Both the position numbers and the translations under genes were made by a program. Positions 55,452-63,960 of a stretch of 64,000 nucleotides of DNA are shown here, in pieces. The notes beneath the pieces are model-generated. The model made no database searches. It had not been told where the DNA came from and saw only the letters and a program-made list of their open reading frames with translations. Each line of letters begins with the position of its first letter. The stretch's first letter is position 1. The stretch is from Pseudomonas sp. BN411 (GTDB lineage: Bacteria > Pseudomonadota > Gammaproteobacteria > Pseudomonadales > Pseudomonadaceae): contig NZ_SSOM01000014.1 of assembly GCF_029871235.1 (NCBI RefSeq), positions 17,306 through 81,305 on the forward strand. The letters run 5' to 3'.

Positions 55452-55661
55452 TTACAGCACTTGCACTTCGTCGGCCTGCATGCCTTTTTGGCCCTGCACG
55501 GCGATGAAGGAGACCTTCTGGCCTTCCTTCAGGCTCTTGAAGCCGGCGCTTTGGATGGAACGGTAGTGAACGAACAGATCCGGGCCGTTATCGGTGGTAA
55601 TGAAGCCGAAGCCCTTTTCATCGTTGAACCACTTGACGGTACCGGTTTGGCGCTCGGACAT
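55452..55661 (-). CDS. Cold-shock domain protein (CspA/CapB family)
   Basis: 69-residue single OB-fold RNA chaperone. RNP1 is GFGFI (within [13 protein letters not shown]) and RNP2 is LFVHYRSIQ, where the common VHF is VHY. Binds single-stranded nucleic acid and relieves RNA structure. Its long AT-rich upstream region and strong terminator fit a monocistronic cold-shock gene. The upstream in-frame extension has no family similarity, so the ATG at 55661 is used. Confidence 0.95.
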   Translation of the reverse strand: MSERQTGTVKWFNDEKGFGFITTDNGPDLFVHYRSIQSAGFKSLKEGQKVSFIAVQGQKGMQADEVQVL

Positions 55662-56021
55662 TTGAATGTCTCCTAGAAACTGAATTATTGCTGGGCTGGA
55701 TCGTTCCAGCCTGTCACTGAGTGCAGATAGTCGGCAACCGATGAAGAGGGGACCGCTAAAGTACAGACCGTTTCCCGGTGACACATGCATCACAGCGCTC
55801 GACACAATACCTGTGCTTTCGAGGAATGCCTAACCTTTTATTCGCCGGCTGTCAGTTCACCCCGCCAAAGCGCCATTGCAAGCCCTATGCAACGACTGTC
55901 CGACCAGTGGATCGTCGCTCGCAAGGGACGCGGAACCATTTTCTGGTACCGACACCCGCTACCTATGTCCCCCGGCTGAACACCATGCGCACCGGTTCGG
56001 CACCAGATGGTCCCGATATCG

Positions 56022-56046
56022 CTGGTGCGCGCGGCGCACCCTACAG
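56022..56046. repeat. Family C repeat arm
   Basis: CTGGTGCGCGCGGCGCACCCTACAG matches one arm of the 30435-30515 element. Confidence 0.55.
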
Positions 56047-56058
56047 GTGTTTTGGATC

Positions 56059-56098
56059 TGTGGGGGGGATTTCAATCGCGAATGAGTTCGCCCCTGCA
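56059..56098. repeat. Compact degenerate family A repeat
   Basis: TGTGGGGGGGATTTCAATCG runs straight into GCGAATGAGTTCGCCCCTGCA with almost no spacer; both arms carry mismatches. Confidence 0.7.
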
Positions 56099-56139
56099 AC
56101 GGGTGAACTAGGCTCCTTGAGTCGCCATTGGAGGGCCTC

Positions 56140-57213
56140 ATGTTCCGTACCGTCGAATCCCAGCTGTCCCGTCTGGCCGTCACCGCCGAACTCAGGGTGG
56201 AGTTCCTGCAATACGACTTCGAGCGGTTGCGCACCTTCTGCATGCTGGTGTTCAGCCTCAGCATCGCGCTCTGGTTTCTCTTCGACCTGGTGGTGAGCTT
56301 CGAGGGAGGGCAGGGCTTCACCATCAGGTCCATCTACTTCCTGGCGCTGCTCGGCGGCTTGACTTGCTGTGTGCCCTTTATTCGCAAGGCGGGGCATTTC
56401 TATCTGCTTAACCTCGCCTTCGTAATGGTCTACTGCCTGGGCGCACGGCTGGTGATCGACGGCATCCCGCTTGATCTCCAGCCGCTCTGGCTGACGCTCA
56501 CCGCCTCCAGCATCATCTTCCTCGCCTCGGTACTGCCGCAGAGCAACTTCAGTTTCTTCGCAGTGCTGGTGCTGAGCTGGGTGCTCCTCAATCCCTTCTT
56601 CCACGACGTCCCGGTGCTGGAGCTCAAGGGCACGCTGATCCTGTTCTATGCACTCGTGTTCTCCACCCTGAGCGTCTACACCCATCTGCGTCTGCGCCAG
56701 GGCAAGCTGCACAACTACCTGATGGCCAAGTTGCTGATGGAGCAGGCCTATATCGATGCGTTGACCCAGATACCCAACCGCCGCGCCTTCATGACCCGCA
56801 CTGCCGCGCGCCTGGAGAAGTCCGCACCCGGTCAGCGTCGTTACCTGGCCATGGTGGATATCGACTTCTTCAAGAGGATCAACGACAGCTTCGGCCATGA
56901 CATCGGCGACGAAGTGCTGCAGCGGATCGCCGGGAACATCCGCGACGCGATGGGTGCTTTCGAGTTCGCCCGCCTGGGCGGTGAAGAGTTCGGTGTCTAT
57001 CTCTGGGAGCTGTCGCCGGAAGAAGCCTGGCAATGCATGGACAGGTTGCTGCACGCGGTGCGTGATACGCCCTCGGCGCATCCCGCCACCGTCAGCGTCG
57101 GCCTCGCCCGGCTGGCTGATGGCGACAGCATCAACCAGGCGTTGATCAAGGCCGACCAGGCGCTCTACGAGTCCAAGCACAATGGGCGCGACCGCTGCAC
57201 CTACGCGCCCTGA
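56140..57213 (+). CDS. Membrane-bound diguanylate cyclase (GGDEF)
   Basis: 357 residues. Six membrane segments (about 35-200) form an unclassified sensor; the GGDEF domain has the active signature RLGGEEF plus the metal-binding DIDFFKRIND, so it should make cyclic di-GMP. No RxxD inhibitory site is evident upstream of GGEEF. Start at 56140 has GGAGG five bases upstream. The 3' end overlaps the convergent LysR gene by 13 bases. Confidence 0.92.
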   Translation: MFRTVESQLSRLAVTAELRVEFLQYDFERLRTFCMLVFSLSIALWFLFDLVVSFEGGQGFTIRSIYFLALLGGLTCCVPFIRKAGHFYLLNLAFVMVYCLGARLVIDGIPLDLQPLWLTLTASSIIFLASVLPQSNFSFFAVLVLSWVLLNPFFHDVPVLELKGTLILFYALVFSTLSVYTHLRLRQGKLHNYLMAKLLMEQAYIDALTQIPNRRAFMTRTAARLEKSAPGQRRYLAMVDIDFFKRINDSFGHDIGDEVLQRIAGNIRDAMGAFEFARLGGEEFGVYLWELSPEEAWQCMDRLLHAVRDTPSAHPATVSVGLARLADGDSINQALIKADQALYESKHNGRDRCTYAP

Positions 57214-58115
57214 GGCCAGGGCGCGGCCTGTTCCCGTACCACCTGTTCCAGCCAATCCATGAAGGCCCGCACGCGCCGGGGCAGGCGTCGGTGGGCGTAG
57301 AGCAGGATGGCTTCCAGTGGCGGTGCCTGGTAGTCCGGCAGCAGGGCTACCAGCTCGCCGCTCTGCAGGTACTCGCGCACGCCATGCAGCGGCACCTGGA
57401 TCAGCCCGAGCCCGCCGAGGCAGGCAGCGCTGTAGGCCTCGGCGTTGTTCACCGTCACGCTGCCGGCCATGGGCAGGAATTGCACCTTGTCGCCGGCCAG
57501 GTATTCGAACCCCGCCGGCCGGCTGCCCAGCACCGACACGTAGTGCACCAGCCGGTGCCGGGTGAGGTCCTCCAGGGTGCGCGGCACACCATGCACGGCG
57601 AGGTAGTCGCGGCTGGCGACGTTGACCATCGGAAAGCCGCCCAGGGAGCGCGCCACCAGAGAGGTGTCCAGCACCGGTCCCACCCGCAGCACCAGGTCGA
57701 AGCCCTCACGCACCAGGTCCACCCGACGGTCAGTGCTGCTGACTTCCATTTCCACACCCGGATGCCGACCGGTGAACTCGGCCAGGCGCGGCATCACCAC
57801 CTTGCGTGCGAGCACCGTGGGCATGTCCACGCGGATGCGGCCAGCCAAGGCGGTAGCGTCTTCGCGGAACAGACCTTCCAGCTCGTCCATCTGTGCCAGC
57901 AGTTCTCGGCTGCGCTCGTAGAACAGCAGGCCGTCCTGGGTCGCCTGCACCCGTCGCGTGGTGCGTTGCAGCAATCGCGCGCCCAGCAGGTCCTCCAGGG
58001 CTTGTATCTGGTCCGACACGGTGGAGCGGGGCAGGCCGAGGCTGTCGGCGGCCTGCGTGAAACTTGACAGCTCGCTGACCCGTACGAAGGTTTTCAGTAG
58101 CTCCAGCTTGTTCAT
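57201..58115 (-). CDS. LysR-family regulator
   Basis: 304 residues. HTH MNKLELLKTFVRVSELSSFTQAADSLGLPRSTVSDQIQALEDLLGARLL (about 1-60) and a PBP-like effector domain with the GYLA/PSRV-type pattern of regulators next to SDR genes. Divergent from the SDR at 58246. Overlaps the convergent GGDEF gene by 13 bases. Confidence 0.92.
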   Translation of the reverse strand: MNKLELLKTFVRVSELSSFTQAADSLGLPRSTVSDQIQALEDLLGARLLQRTTRRVQATQDGLLFYERSRELLAQMDELEGLFREDATALAGRIRVDMPTVLARKVVMPRLAEFTGRHPGVEMEVSSTDRRVDLVREGFDLVLRVGPVLDTSLVARSLGGFPMVNVASRDYLAVHGVPRTLEDLTRHRLVHYVSVLGSRPAGFEYLAGDKVQFLPMAGSVTVNNAEAYSAACLGGLGLIQVPLHGVREYLQSGELVALLPDYQAPPLEAILLYAHRRLPRRVRAFMDWLEQVVREQAAPWPQGA

Positions 58116-58173
58116 CCGTGTGGCGCCTCCCTCCGGATTGTTCGATTGAGCCGATCAGTGCTTCCGAGATCAG

Positions 58174-58190
58174 CATATTTATCGCATATG
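58174..58190. promoter_or_regulatory. Palindrome CATAT-N7-ATATG between LysR and SDR genes
   Basis: CATATTTATCGCATATG, a 17-base dyad with T-N11-A spacing, lies midway in the divergent gap (58116-58245), as expected for a LysR operator. The surrounding AT-rich part likely holds both promoters. Confidence 0.6.
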
Positions 58191-58245
58191 AACCGGACAA
58201 TAAGCTCCTCACCACTTCCCACCCACTGCATCCAGGAGCACAGCA

Positions 58246-59004
58246 ATGACCCGCAAGATCGCACTCATCACCGGCGCCAGCCGCGGCCTCGGCAAAAGCA
58301 TGGCGCAGCACCTGGCGGCCCAGGGCATCGACATCATCGGCACCTACCACAGCAAGCTGGAGGACGCCGAATCCCTCAGCCGCGAGATCATGGACCTCGG
58401 CGGTCACGCCGCCATGCTGCAGCTGGATGTGAGCAAGAGCGCCACCTTCGACGGCTTTGCCGCCAGCCTGGCGCGCCTGCTGAAGAATGAATTCGGCCGT
58501 GACAGCTTCGACTTCCTGGTGAACAACGCCGGCATCGGCATCCACGCGAGCTTCGCCGAAACCACCGAAGAGCAGTTCGACCAACTGGTGAACGTCCAGC
58601 TCAAGGGACCGTTCTTCCTCACCCAGAAACTGCTGCCGCTGATCGCCGATGGCGGCCGCATTCTCAACATTTCCACAGGCCTGGCCCGCTTCGCCCTGCC
58701 GGGCTATGCCGCCTACGCGGCGATGAAGGGCGGCATCGAAGTGCTGACTCGCTACCAGGCCAAGGAGCTGGGCGCGCGGGGAATTTCGGTGAACGTGCTG
58801 GCACCCGGCGCCATCGAGACCGATTTTGGTGGTGGGGTGGTGCGTGACAACTCCCAGGTCAATGCCTTCATCGCCAGCAACACCGCACTGGGGCGCGTCG
58901 GCCTGCCGGAAGACATCGGCGCCGCAGTGGCCATGCTGCTCTCCGATGCTGGCCGCTGGATCAACGGCCAGCGCGTGGAAGCGTCGGGCGGGATGTTCCT
59001 GTAA
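58246..59004 (+). CDS. Classical short-chain dehydrogenase/reductase
   Basis: 252 residues. Cofactor loop TGASRGLG at 9-16, NNAG at about 91, catalytic Ser in NISTG and YAAMK with the Tyr-Lys pair intact, unlike the SDR at 5545. Ends with the usual GQRVEASGGMFL. Divergently transcribed from its probable LysR regulator. Substrate unknown. Confidence 0.92.
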   Translation: MTRKIALITGASRGLGKSMAQHLAAQGIDIIGTYHSKLEDAESLSREIMDLGGHAAMLQLDVSKSATFDGFAASLARLLKNEFGRDSFDFLVNNAGIGIHASFAETTEEQFDQLVNVQLKGPFFLTQKLLPLIADGGRILNISTGLARFALPGYAAYAAMKGGIEVLTRYQAKELGARGISVNVLAPGAIETDFGGGVVRDNSQVNAFIASNTALGRVGLPEDIGAAVAMLLSDAGRWINGQRVEASGGMFL

Positions 59005-59266
59005 CGCCGCTGGCCAGGGATGGCCGGCAAGCCCGGATGCGGCCCGGGGCGTGCCATGCGCCTTTATTCCTCCAGTAGCGCGACTTAGCACCAATCGGGC
59101 TTTACCGTGCGATGACCTGCCTTGCCCAGGCCAGCCTGGTGGCCATACTCCTTGCCTGATCCCATTTTTCCGAAGGCACGCGTCCCCCGACGGCTGGGGA
59201 CCTGTGCCGCGTTAAAACAAGAAAGGCCCGCCCGCAATCGCATTTCAGCAAAGGAGGACGATTGCC

Positions 59267-60139
59267 ATGCGCTCGATCGCGAAGATTCTCGTCGTCATTC
59301 CCGCCGAACCTGGCTCCCCGGCCCTTGAACGGGGGCTGCAACTCGCCCAGAAGCTCGGCGCTAACCTTCACCTGCTGCTCTGTGACCCGAACGATGGCTC
59401 CTCCGGGCTGCTCGACCAGTACCTGGTCGGCTTGCTGCGGGCGGGCGTACGTGCCCGTGGCGAAGTGGCGCGGGTGGCTTTCGAGCGGGCCAGCAGTCAG
59501 GTCCTGGAGGTCTGTCGGTCCCAGGAATGCGACCTGGTGATCAAGCAGCACCGTCCGTCCGGGCGGTTGAGCCAGCTATTGATGACCCCTGACGACTGGC
59601 ACCTGCTGCGGCAGGTGCCCACGCCGCTGTTCCTGATCCGCAGCAGCCTGACCTGGGAAGGCGGCACCATCCTCGCCGGCATGGACGTCGAGCATCAGGA
59701 CGAGGCGCACGTGGCGCTGCAAGGCAGCGTGATCGAGCACGCCAACTTCCTCTGTGACCTGTTCGAAGCCGATCTGCATGTGGTCAGCGCCTATTCCTCC
59801 ACGCGTTTGCCCCAGGCCGACCCGGAGCAGACCTTTGGCCAGGTCGCCGCGCGTCATTGCCAGGAGCAATGCCGCTGGTTCATGGAGGAATACGAGCTGC
59901 CCGAGCATCGCCTGCACGTCGGCGAAGGGCCGGCCAGGGACCTGATTCCGCGGGTCGCCCACGAGTTCGAGGCAGCACTGACTGTGCTGGGCACGGTCGC
60001 CCGTCAGGGAGTGGTCGGTGCGCTGGTGGGTAATACGGCCGAAGCCGTGCTCGATCGCCTGGAAGGCGATCTGCTGGTGCTCAAGCCGAACGCCGCATCG
60101 CTGGATGACGTGGTGCCCAGCGGCCATCGCGCGGCCTGA
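59267..60139 (+). CDS. Tandem universal stress protein (UspE-like)
   Basis: 290 residues, two Usp domains. The first starts ILVVIPAEPGSPALERGLQLA; the second TILAGMDVEHQDE and carries the ATP-loop-like GTVARQGVVGALVGNTAEAVLD (G-2x-G-9x-G pattern). The duplicated layout resembles UspE/YdaA. Preceded by AAAGGAGG ribosome site. ~260 bases upstream with no other gene; terminator follows. Confidence 0.9.
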   Translation: MRSIAKILVVIPAEPGSPALERGLQLAQKLGANLHLLLCDPNDGSSGLLDQYLVGLLRAGVRARGEVARVAFERASSQVLEVCRSQECDLVIKQHRPSGRLSQLLMTPDDWHLLRQVPTPLFLIRSSLTWEGGTILAGMDVEHQDEAHVALQGSVIEHANFLCDLFEADLHVVSAYSSTRLPQADPEQTFGQVAARHCQEQCRWFMEEYELPEHRLHVGEGPARDLIPRVAHEFEAALTVLGTVARQGVVGALVGNTAEAVLDRLEGDLLVLKPNAASLDDVVPSGHRAA

Positions 60140-60144
60140 AAGAC

Positions 60145-60172
60145 AACGCCCTCCGTCGAGGAGGGCGTTTTC
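60145..60172 (+). terminator. Terminator after the universal stress gene
   Basis: AACGCCCTCC-GTC-GAGGAGGGCGTT followed by TTCATG; good stem, short T tract. It also lies just past the convergent 43-residue gene. Confidence 0.75.
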
Positions 60173-60187
60173 ATGTTACCGGGCGTC

Positions 60188-60319
60188 TCAAGGATTCGGT
60201 GCATGGCTGCCGAGCAGGCCAGCGCCGGATTTCTTGCTGCGCTTGGCCATGCGTTTTTCCTGGAGGGTTTTCTGAGGCTTTTTCTTCGCCTCGCGTTTTG
60301 AATCGAGACCTTTGCTCAT
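60188..60319 (-). CDS. 43-residue highly basic small protein
   Basis: MSKGLDSKREAKKKPQKTLQ... continues with EKRMAKRSKKSG: about one third Lys/Arg, no hydrophobic segment. GGAGG stands eight bases before the ATG, one of the best ribosome sites in the window. Similar tiny basic proteins recur in Pseudomonas, function unknown; a nucleic-acid- or ribosome-associated role would suit the charge. A further 27-codon minus-strand frame (60350-60433, ending MAIERFKAGMR) lies just upstream and may be a partner or leader. Confidence 0.65.
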   Translation of the reverse strand: MSKGLDSKREAKKKPQKTLQEKRMAKRSKKSGAGLLGSHAPNP

Positions 60320-60569
60320 GGCGGTGACCTCCGCGAGAGGGTGAATGGGTCAGCGCATCCCTGCCTTGAAGCGCTCAATGGCCATTACCACCTCCTGGGC
60401 TGCACGAGCCTGTGGTTTGCGAATCCGATGCACTCAGCATAGCCCCACTGCGGCTGGTCGCACGGCCGGGCAATTCCTCGACTGCTTAACACTTCATGCG
60501 CCAGGCAGTGACAGCGCCGGGTGGTCGCCGCATCATGCAAGGTCATCGCTGGACTGAAGTAGGAACCCC

Positions 60570-61337
60570 ATGTCCGAGCTCCTGGGATACGCCGCGCAGT
60601 CAATTACCGGTTGCGTGCGTGAACACAACGAAGATGCGCTGCTCTGCGCCCCCGAGCTGGGGCTTTGGGCTGTGGCCGACGGTATGGGCGGCCACCTGCG
60701 CGGCGAAGTGGCCAGCGCGGTGGCGGTAGCGACCCTGCGCGAGGCCGTGGCGGCCGGGCAGGGCCTCGACAGTGCCGTGCAGGCGGCTCATGAAGCGGTG
60801 ATCGCAGCGGCGTCGGGTTCCGGTATGGGCACTACCCTGGTCGCGGTGAGGTTCGACGGGGCGGCATTCGACCTGGCCTGGGCCGGCGATAGTCGCGCCT
60901 ACCGGGTGAGCGCTGGCGACATCGTCCGCCTGAGCCACGACCACAGCCTGGTGCAAGCACTAATAGATGCCGGCCAATTGAGCCCGAAGCAGGCGCGCCG
61001 CCATCCCCAGCGCAACGTGGTAACCCAGTGCCTCGGCCAGGAACACCAAGCCCTGGATGTCGGCCACATGCAGGGCCGGCTGGCCCCCGGCGAGCTGTTG
61101 TTGCTCTGCAGCGACGGCCTCAGCGGCGAACTGGAGGATGGACAGATCCAGACCCAGTGCGCCGGCGCCGACACCCTCGACGAGCTGGTAACGCGCTTGC
61201 TGCAGCAAGCCTGCGATGCCGGCGGTCGGGACAATATCTCCTGTATCGTCATCGGCCTTGTGTCGCCGGAAACCTCTTCGGTGGCAAACAGGTCCAATTC
61301 GTTCCTGAGCCGGTTGCTCAAATCCCGTAGACCCTGA
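60570..61337 (+). CDS. PP2C-type Ser/Thr protein phosphatase (Stp1-like)
   Basis: 255 residues. Metal-binding motifs are intact: REHNEDA, VADGMGGH, GDSRAYR, CSDGLSGE and GGRDNISC. Such short PP2C enzymes dephosphorylate the partner Ser/Thr kinase and its targets. The kinase gene begins four bases after its stop, so they are an operon. In P. aeruginosa a similar pair (stp1/stkP) lies beside a type VI secretion locus; no T6SS gene is visible here. Confidence 0.93.
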   Translation: MSELLGYAAQSITGCVREHNEDALLCAPELGLWAVADGMGGHLRGEVASAVAVATLREAVAAGQGLDSAVQAAHEAVIAAASGSGMGTTLVAVRFDGAAFDLAWAGDSRAYRVSAGDIVRLSHDHSLVQALIDAGQLSPKQARRHPQRNVVTQCLGQEHQALDVGHMQGRLAPGELLLLCSDGLSGELEDGQIQTQCAGADTLDELVTRLLQQACDAGGRDNISCIVIGLVSPETSSVANRSNSFLSRLLKSRRP

Positions 61338-61341
61338 ACCC

Positions 61342-62877
61342 ATGACCGACAATCTTCTCGATATCCCCGGCTACCTCGTGCACGGACGCCTGGGCAAGGG
61401 CGGGATGGCCGAGGTTTACCTCGCCACCCAGGAATCCCTCAACCGCAAGGTGGCGGTGAAGGTGCTGGACAGGCTGGACGACGAAGCCTTCATCGACCGC
61501 TTCTTCAGGGAAGCGCGCATGCTCGCGTCCCTGCGCCATCCGTCCATCGTCACCATCCACGACATCGACCGCCTGCCCGACGGCCGGCCCTATCTCGCCA
61601 TGGAGTTCCTCTCCGGTGGCGACCTCGGCCGCTACAAGGGCCAGGTGCTGGAGCCTCTGGAAGCGCTGCGCATTGTCCGGCAGATCGCCGGGGCCCTGGC
61701 AGTGGTGCACGACAAGGGGTTGGTACACCGCGACATCAAACCGGCCAACATCCTCTTCCGCGACGATGGCACGGCGGTGCTCACCGATTTCGGCATCGCC
61801 AAGGACCTGGAACTGGACACCGAACTGACCCAGTTCAACGTCGCCGTCGGCAGCCCGGCGTACAGCAGCCCCGAGCAGGCCCAGTGCCAGCCGCTGGATG
61901 CGCGCAGCGACATCTACAGCCTGGGCGTGATCCTGCTGGAGCTGCTGACCGGCGAGAACCCCTACCGTGGCGCCAACTACGCCGAAACCGTGCTCAACCA
62001 CGTGCAGATGGACCCGCCGCTGCTGCGCCGCGGCCTGTCCGATTATCAGCATGTGATCGACCGAATGCTGGCCAAGGAGCCGGACGAGCGCTTCGCCGAT
62101 TGCCGCGTGTTGCTGGAGAGCCTGACCGAGCTGAGCGACCTCGATCTCGACTTCACCCGCATCGCGCCGGTCGCGCAGGTGGACGGAGGAAAGCTGAAGC
62201 CGAAGCCGAAAACGGCGGCCTCGAGCCGCTTGCGTGGCCTGCTCTGGGGCCTGGCCGGCCTGACGCTGCTGGTGGTTTCCGCCGGCGGTGGCTACTACGT
62301 CGTGCTGCGGATGAAGATCGCTGACCTGCTGGAGCTGGGCGAGCAGCGCCTGGTCGAAGGCAAGCTGGTGGAGCCGGCGGCGGACAATGCCGACTTCTAT
62401 TTCCACGAGGTGCTGCGCCTGGACAACGACAACGCCCAGGCTGGCGACGGCCTGCAGCGGGTGCTTGCCGCGCGTGTGGCCAATATCCTCGCGCTGGCCG
62501 AACAGCGCCTGGCCGAGGACAACCTGCTGCAGCCGGACCAGGACAATGCGGTGTTCTACTTCCAGCAGGTGCTCACCCTGGCGCCGGGTAACGAGCAGGC
62601 GCTGGCCGGTCTGGAAAGGGTGGCGCAGCGCTTCGTCGAGCACAGCGAAGCGGCATACGGCCGTCGCGAGTTCGCCCTGGCGCTGGAGTACATAGACGCC
62701 GGCCTGCAGGTGGCGCCGACGAACCCGACCCTGCTTGAGCTCCGTGCCGTCCACGAGCAGCGGGTGAAAAAGGCCACGCGTGCCTCCACGACCCGGCAGG
62801 CCAGGCCGCAGCAGCAGGCGAGGCAGCAGGAAGAGAGCAACCCCATCAAGAAATTCTGGAACCGCCTCTTCAATTAA
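61342..62877 (+). CDS. Transmembrane Ser/Thr protein kinase with duplicated extracytoplasmic repeat
   Basis: 511 residues. Kinase domain 10-265: Gly loop GKGGMAEV (18-25), Lys40, Glu57, HRDIKPAN (129-136), DFG (149-151), GSPAYSSPEQ activation segment. A membrane helix at about 299-322 separates a C-terminal part with two ~49-residue repeats (326-374 and 379-427), each of the form IADLLELGEQRLVEGKL... / ILALAEQRLAEDNL..., then a TPR-like helix pair and a Gln/Arg-rich end. The outer part is not PASTA. It pairs with the upstream phosphatase and downstream FHA protein. Confidence 0.92.
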   Translation: MTDNLLDIPGYLVHGRLGKGGMAEVYLATQESLNRKVAVKVLDRLDDEAFIDRFFREARMLASLRHPSIVTIHDIDRLPDGRPYLAMEFLSGGDLGRYKGQVLEPLEALRIVRQIAGALAVVHDKGLVHRDIKPANILFRDDGTAVLTDFGIAKDLELDTELTQFNVAVGSPAYSSPEQAQCQPLDARSDIYSLGVILLELLTGENPYRGANYAETVLNHVQMDPPLLRRGLSDYQHVIDRMLAKEPDERFADCRVLLESLTELSDLDLDFTRIAPVAQVDGGKLKPKPKTAASSRLRGLLWGLAGLTLLVVSAGGGYYVVLRMKIADLLELGEQRLVEGKLVEPAADNADFYFHEVLRLDNDNAQAGDGLQRVLAARVANILALAEQRLAEDNLLQPDQDNAVFYFQQVLTLAPGNEQALAGLERVAQRFVEHSEAAYGRREFALALEYIDAGLQVAPTNPTLLELRAVHEQRVKKATRASTTRQARPQQQARQQEESNPIKKFWNRLFN

Positions 62878-62952
62878 CTGCCAACTCCAGCAAGGTCAAA
62901 GTTGCAGGCACATGGCTATCATTGGCCTGTGCCCTGCCTCCAAGGACCCCAC

Positions 62953-63792
62953 ATGCTCAGGATTCACTTCGCCGATAACCGCCAGGCCCCCATCTGGCTA
63001 GTGGACGAACGCTTCACCATCGGCCAGGACAGCCGCAACAGCCTGGTCCTGACGGAACCGGAGATCAGCCTGTTCCACGCGGAAATCCGCCAGGATCACG
63101 GCCAGTACTACCTGAGCGATTGCGGCAGCCCCGGCGGCACCTTCGTCAATGACGAACGTGTCGGCGCGCGCTTCCAGCTGCGTTCCGACGACCGTGTGCG
63201 CATCGGCAACCTCGAACTCCTGCTGGTGGACCCGGCCAAGGCGCGGCCAAAGGCCGAAGCGTCGGCGCGCTGGTTCCTGCAGGTGATCAAGGGCGAGCAC
63301 GAGGGGCAGAAGATTCACGTCACCGGCTCCATGAGCTTTGGCCGATCGGTGAAATGCGAGCTGTGCTTCAGCGACCAGGAGCTGTCGCGTCGTCACTGCG
63401 AGTTCTTCCTCAAGGACGACGTGCTGGAGGTCAAGGACCTGGCGTCGGCCAACGGTGTGTTCGTCAACCAACAGAAGGTGAACACCGCCGTGCTCCAGCC
63501 CGGCGACCAGGTCCGCATGGGCTCGGTCACCCTGCTGGTGATCGGCCCCAAGGTGACGGCCCCCCAGGCAGTGGACGAAGACGCCACGCTGTTCATGCCT
63601 GCCGTCCAGTTACCCAAAGCGTCCGTGCCGCGTCCGGCCTCTCGTCAGCCAGTAGCCAACCCGTTGCGGGCGGCGCAGAAGAACGCCGCTCCGGTTGAAA
63701 CGCCGCGGCAATCGCCAAACAAGGTGCTGATCGGCGTGTTGCTGCTGGCCGTGGCCGCAGCGGCTGCCTTCGCCGGCAAGACGATGCTATAG
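62953..63792 (+). CDS. Double FHA-domain membrane-anchored protein
   Basis: 279 residues. FHA1 about 18-90 (FTIGQDSRNSLVL, SLFHAEI, PGGTFVN) and FHA2 about 125-195 (FGRSVKCEL, LSRRHCEF, SANGVFVN) bind phosphothreonine; FHA2 keeps the usual Arg, Ser and His. A Pro/Ala linker and C-terminal membrane helix (about 256-275) anchor it, so it could gather targets of the neighbouring kinase. ATG at 62953 fits family start; 75 bases after the kinase stop. Confidence 0.9.
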   Translation: MLRIHFADNRQAPIWLVDERFTIGQDSRNSLVLTEPEISLFHAEIRQDHGQYYLSDCGSPGGTFVNDERVGARFQLRSDDRVRIGNLELLLVDPAKARPKAEASARWFLQVIKGEHEGQKIHVTGSMSFGRSVKCELCFSDQELSRRHCEFFLKDDVLEVKDLASANGVFVNQQKVNTAVLQPGDQVRMGSVTLLVIGPKVTAPQAVDEDATLFMPAVQLPKASVPRPASRQPVANPLRAAQKNAAPVETPRQSPNKVLIGVLLLAVAAAAAFAGKTML

Positions 63793-63829
63793 GGGCGATT
63801 TCCTTCGCCAAAGGCTGCGCAGCAGCCCC

Positions 63830-63913
63830 GTAGGTTGGTCCGAGCGCAACGAGGCCCAACGATTCCGGCATCGGCTACGAAACGTTGGGTTTCGTTCCTC
63901 TACCCAACCTACG
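63830..63913. repeat. Family B palindromic repeat
   Basis: GTAGGTTGGTCCGAGCGCAACG ... CCCAACCTACG spans 84 bases, with inner arms GGCCCAACG and CGTTGGGTT. Same plan as 8140-8223. Confidence 0.85.
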
Positions 63914-63960
63914 AGAACTCCGGGGGTGAACTCCTTCGCCAAGGGCCGCGCAGCAGCCCC

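Larger units (their letters stand above)
55662..56139. other. 478-base gap: cold-shock leader and repeats
   Basis: Contains the probable long leader of the cold-shock gene (to about 55800), a possible but unsupported 30-codon plus-strand frame at 55887-55979 (starts MQRLSDQWIVARKGRG), a family C repeat arm (56022-56046) and a degenerate family A repeat (56059-56098). Confidence 0.5.

Noticed and set aside
55887..55979. 30-codon plus-strand frame starting MQRLSDQW
   Set aside because: No convincing ribosome site and no recognised family; left as a remark in the gap entry.
58146..58158. Anr-like box TTGAGCCGATCAG upstream of the SDR gene
   Set aside because: The half-sites are one base too close and mismatched, so it does not meet the consensus spacing.
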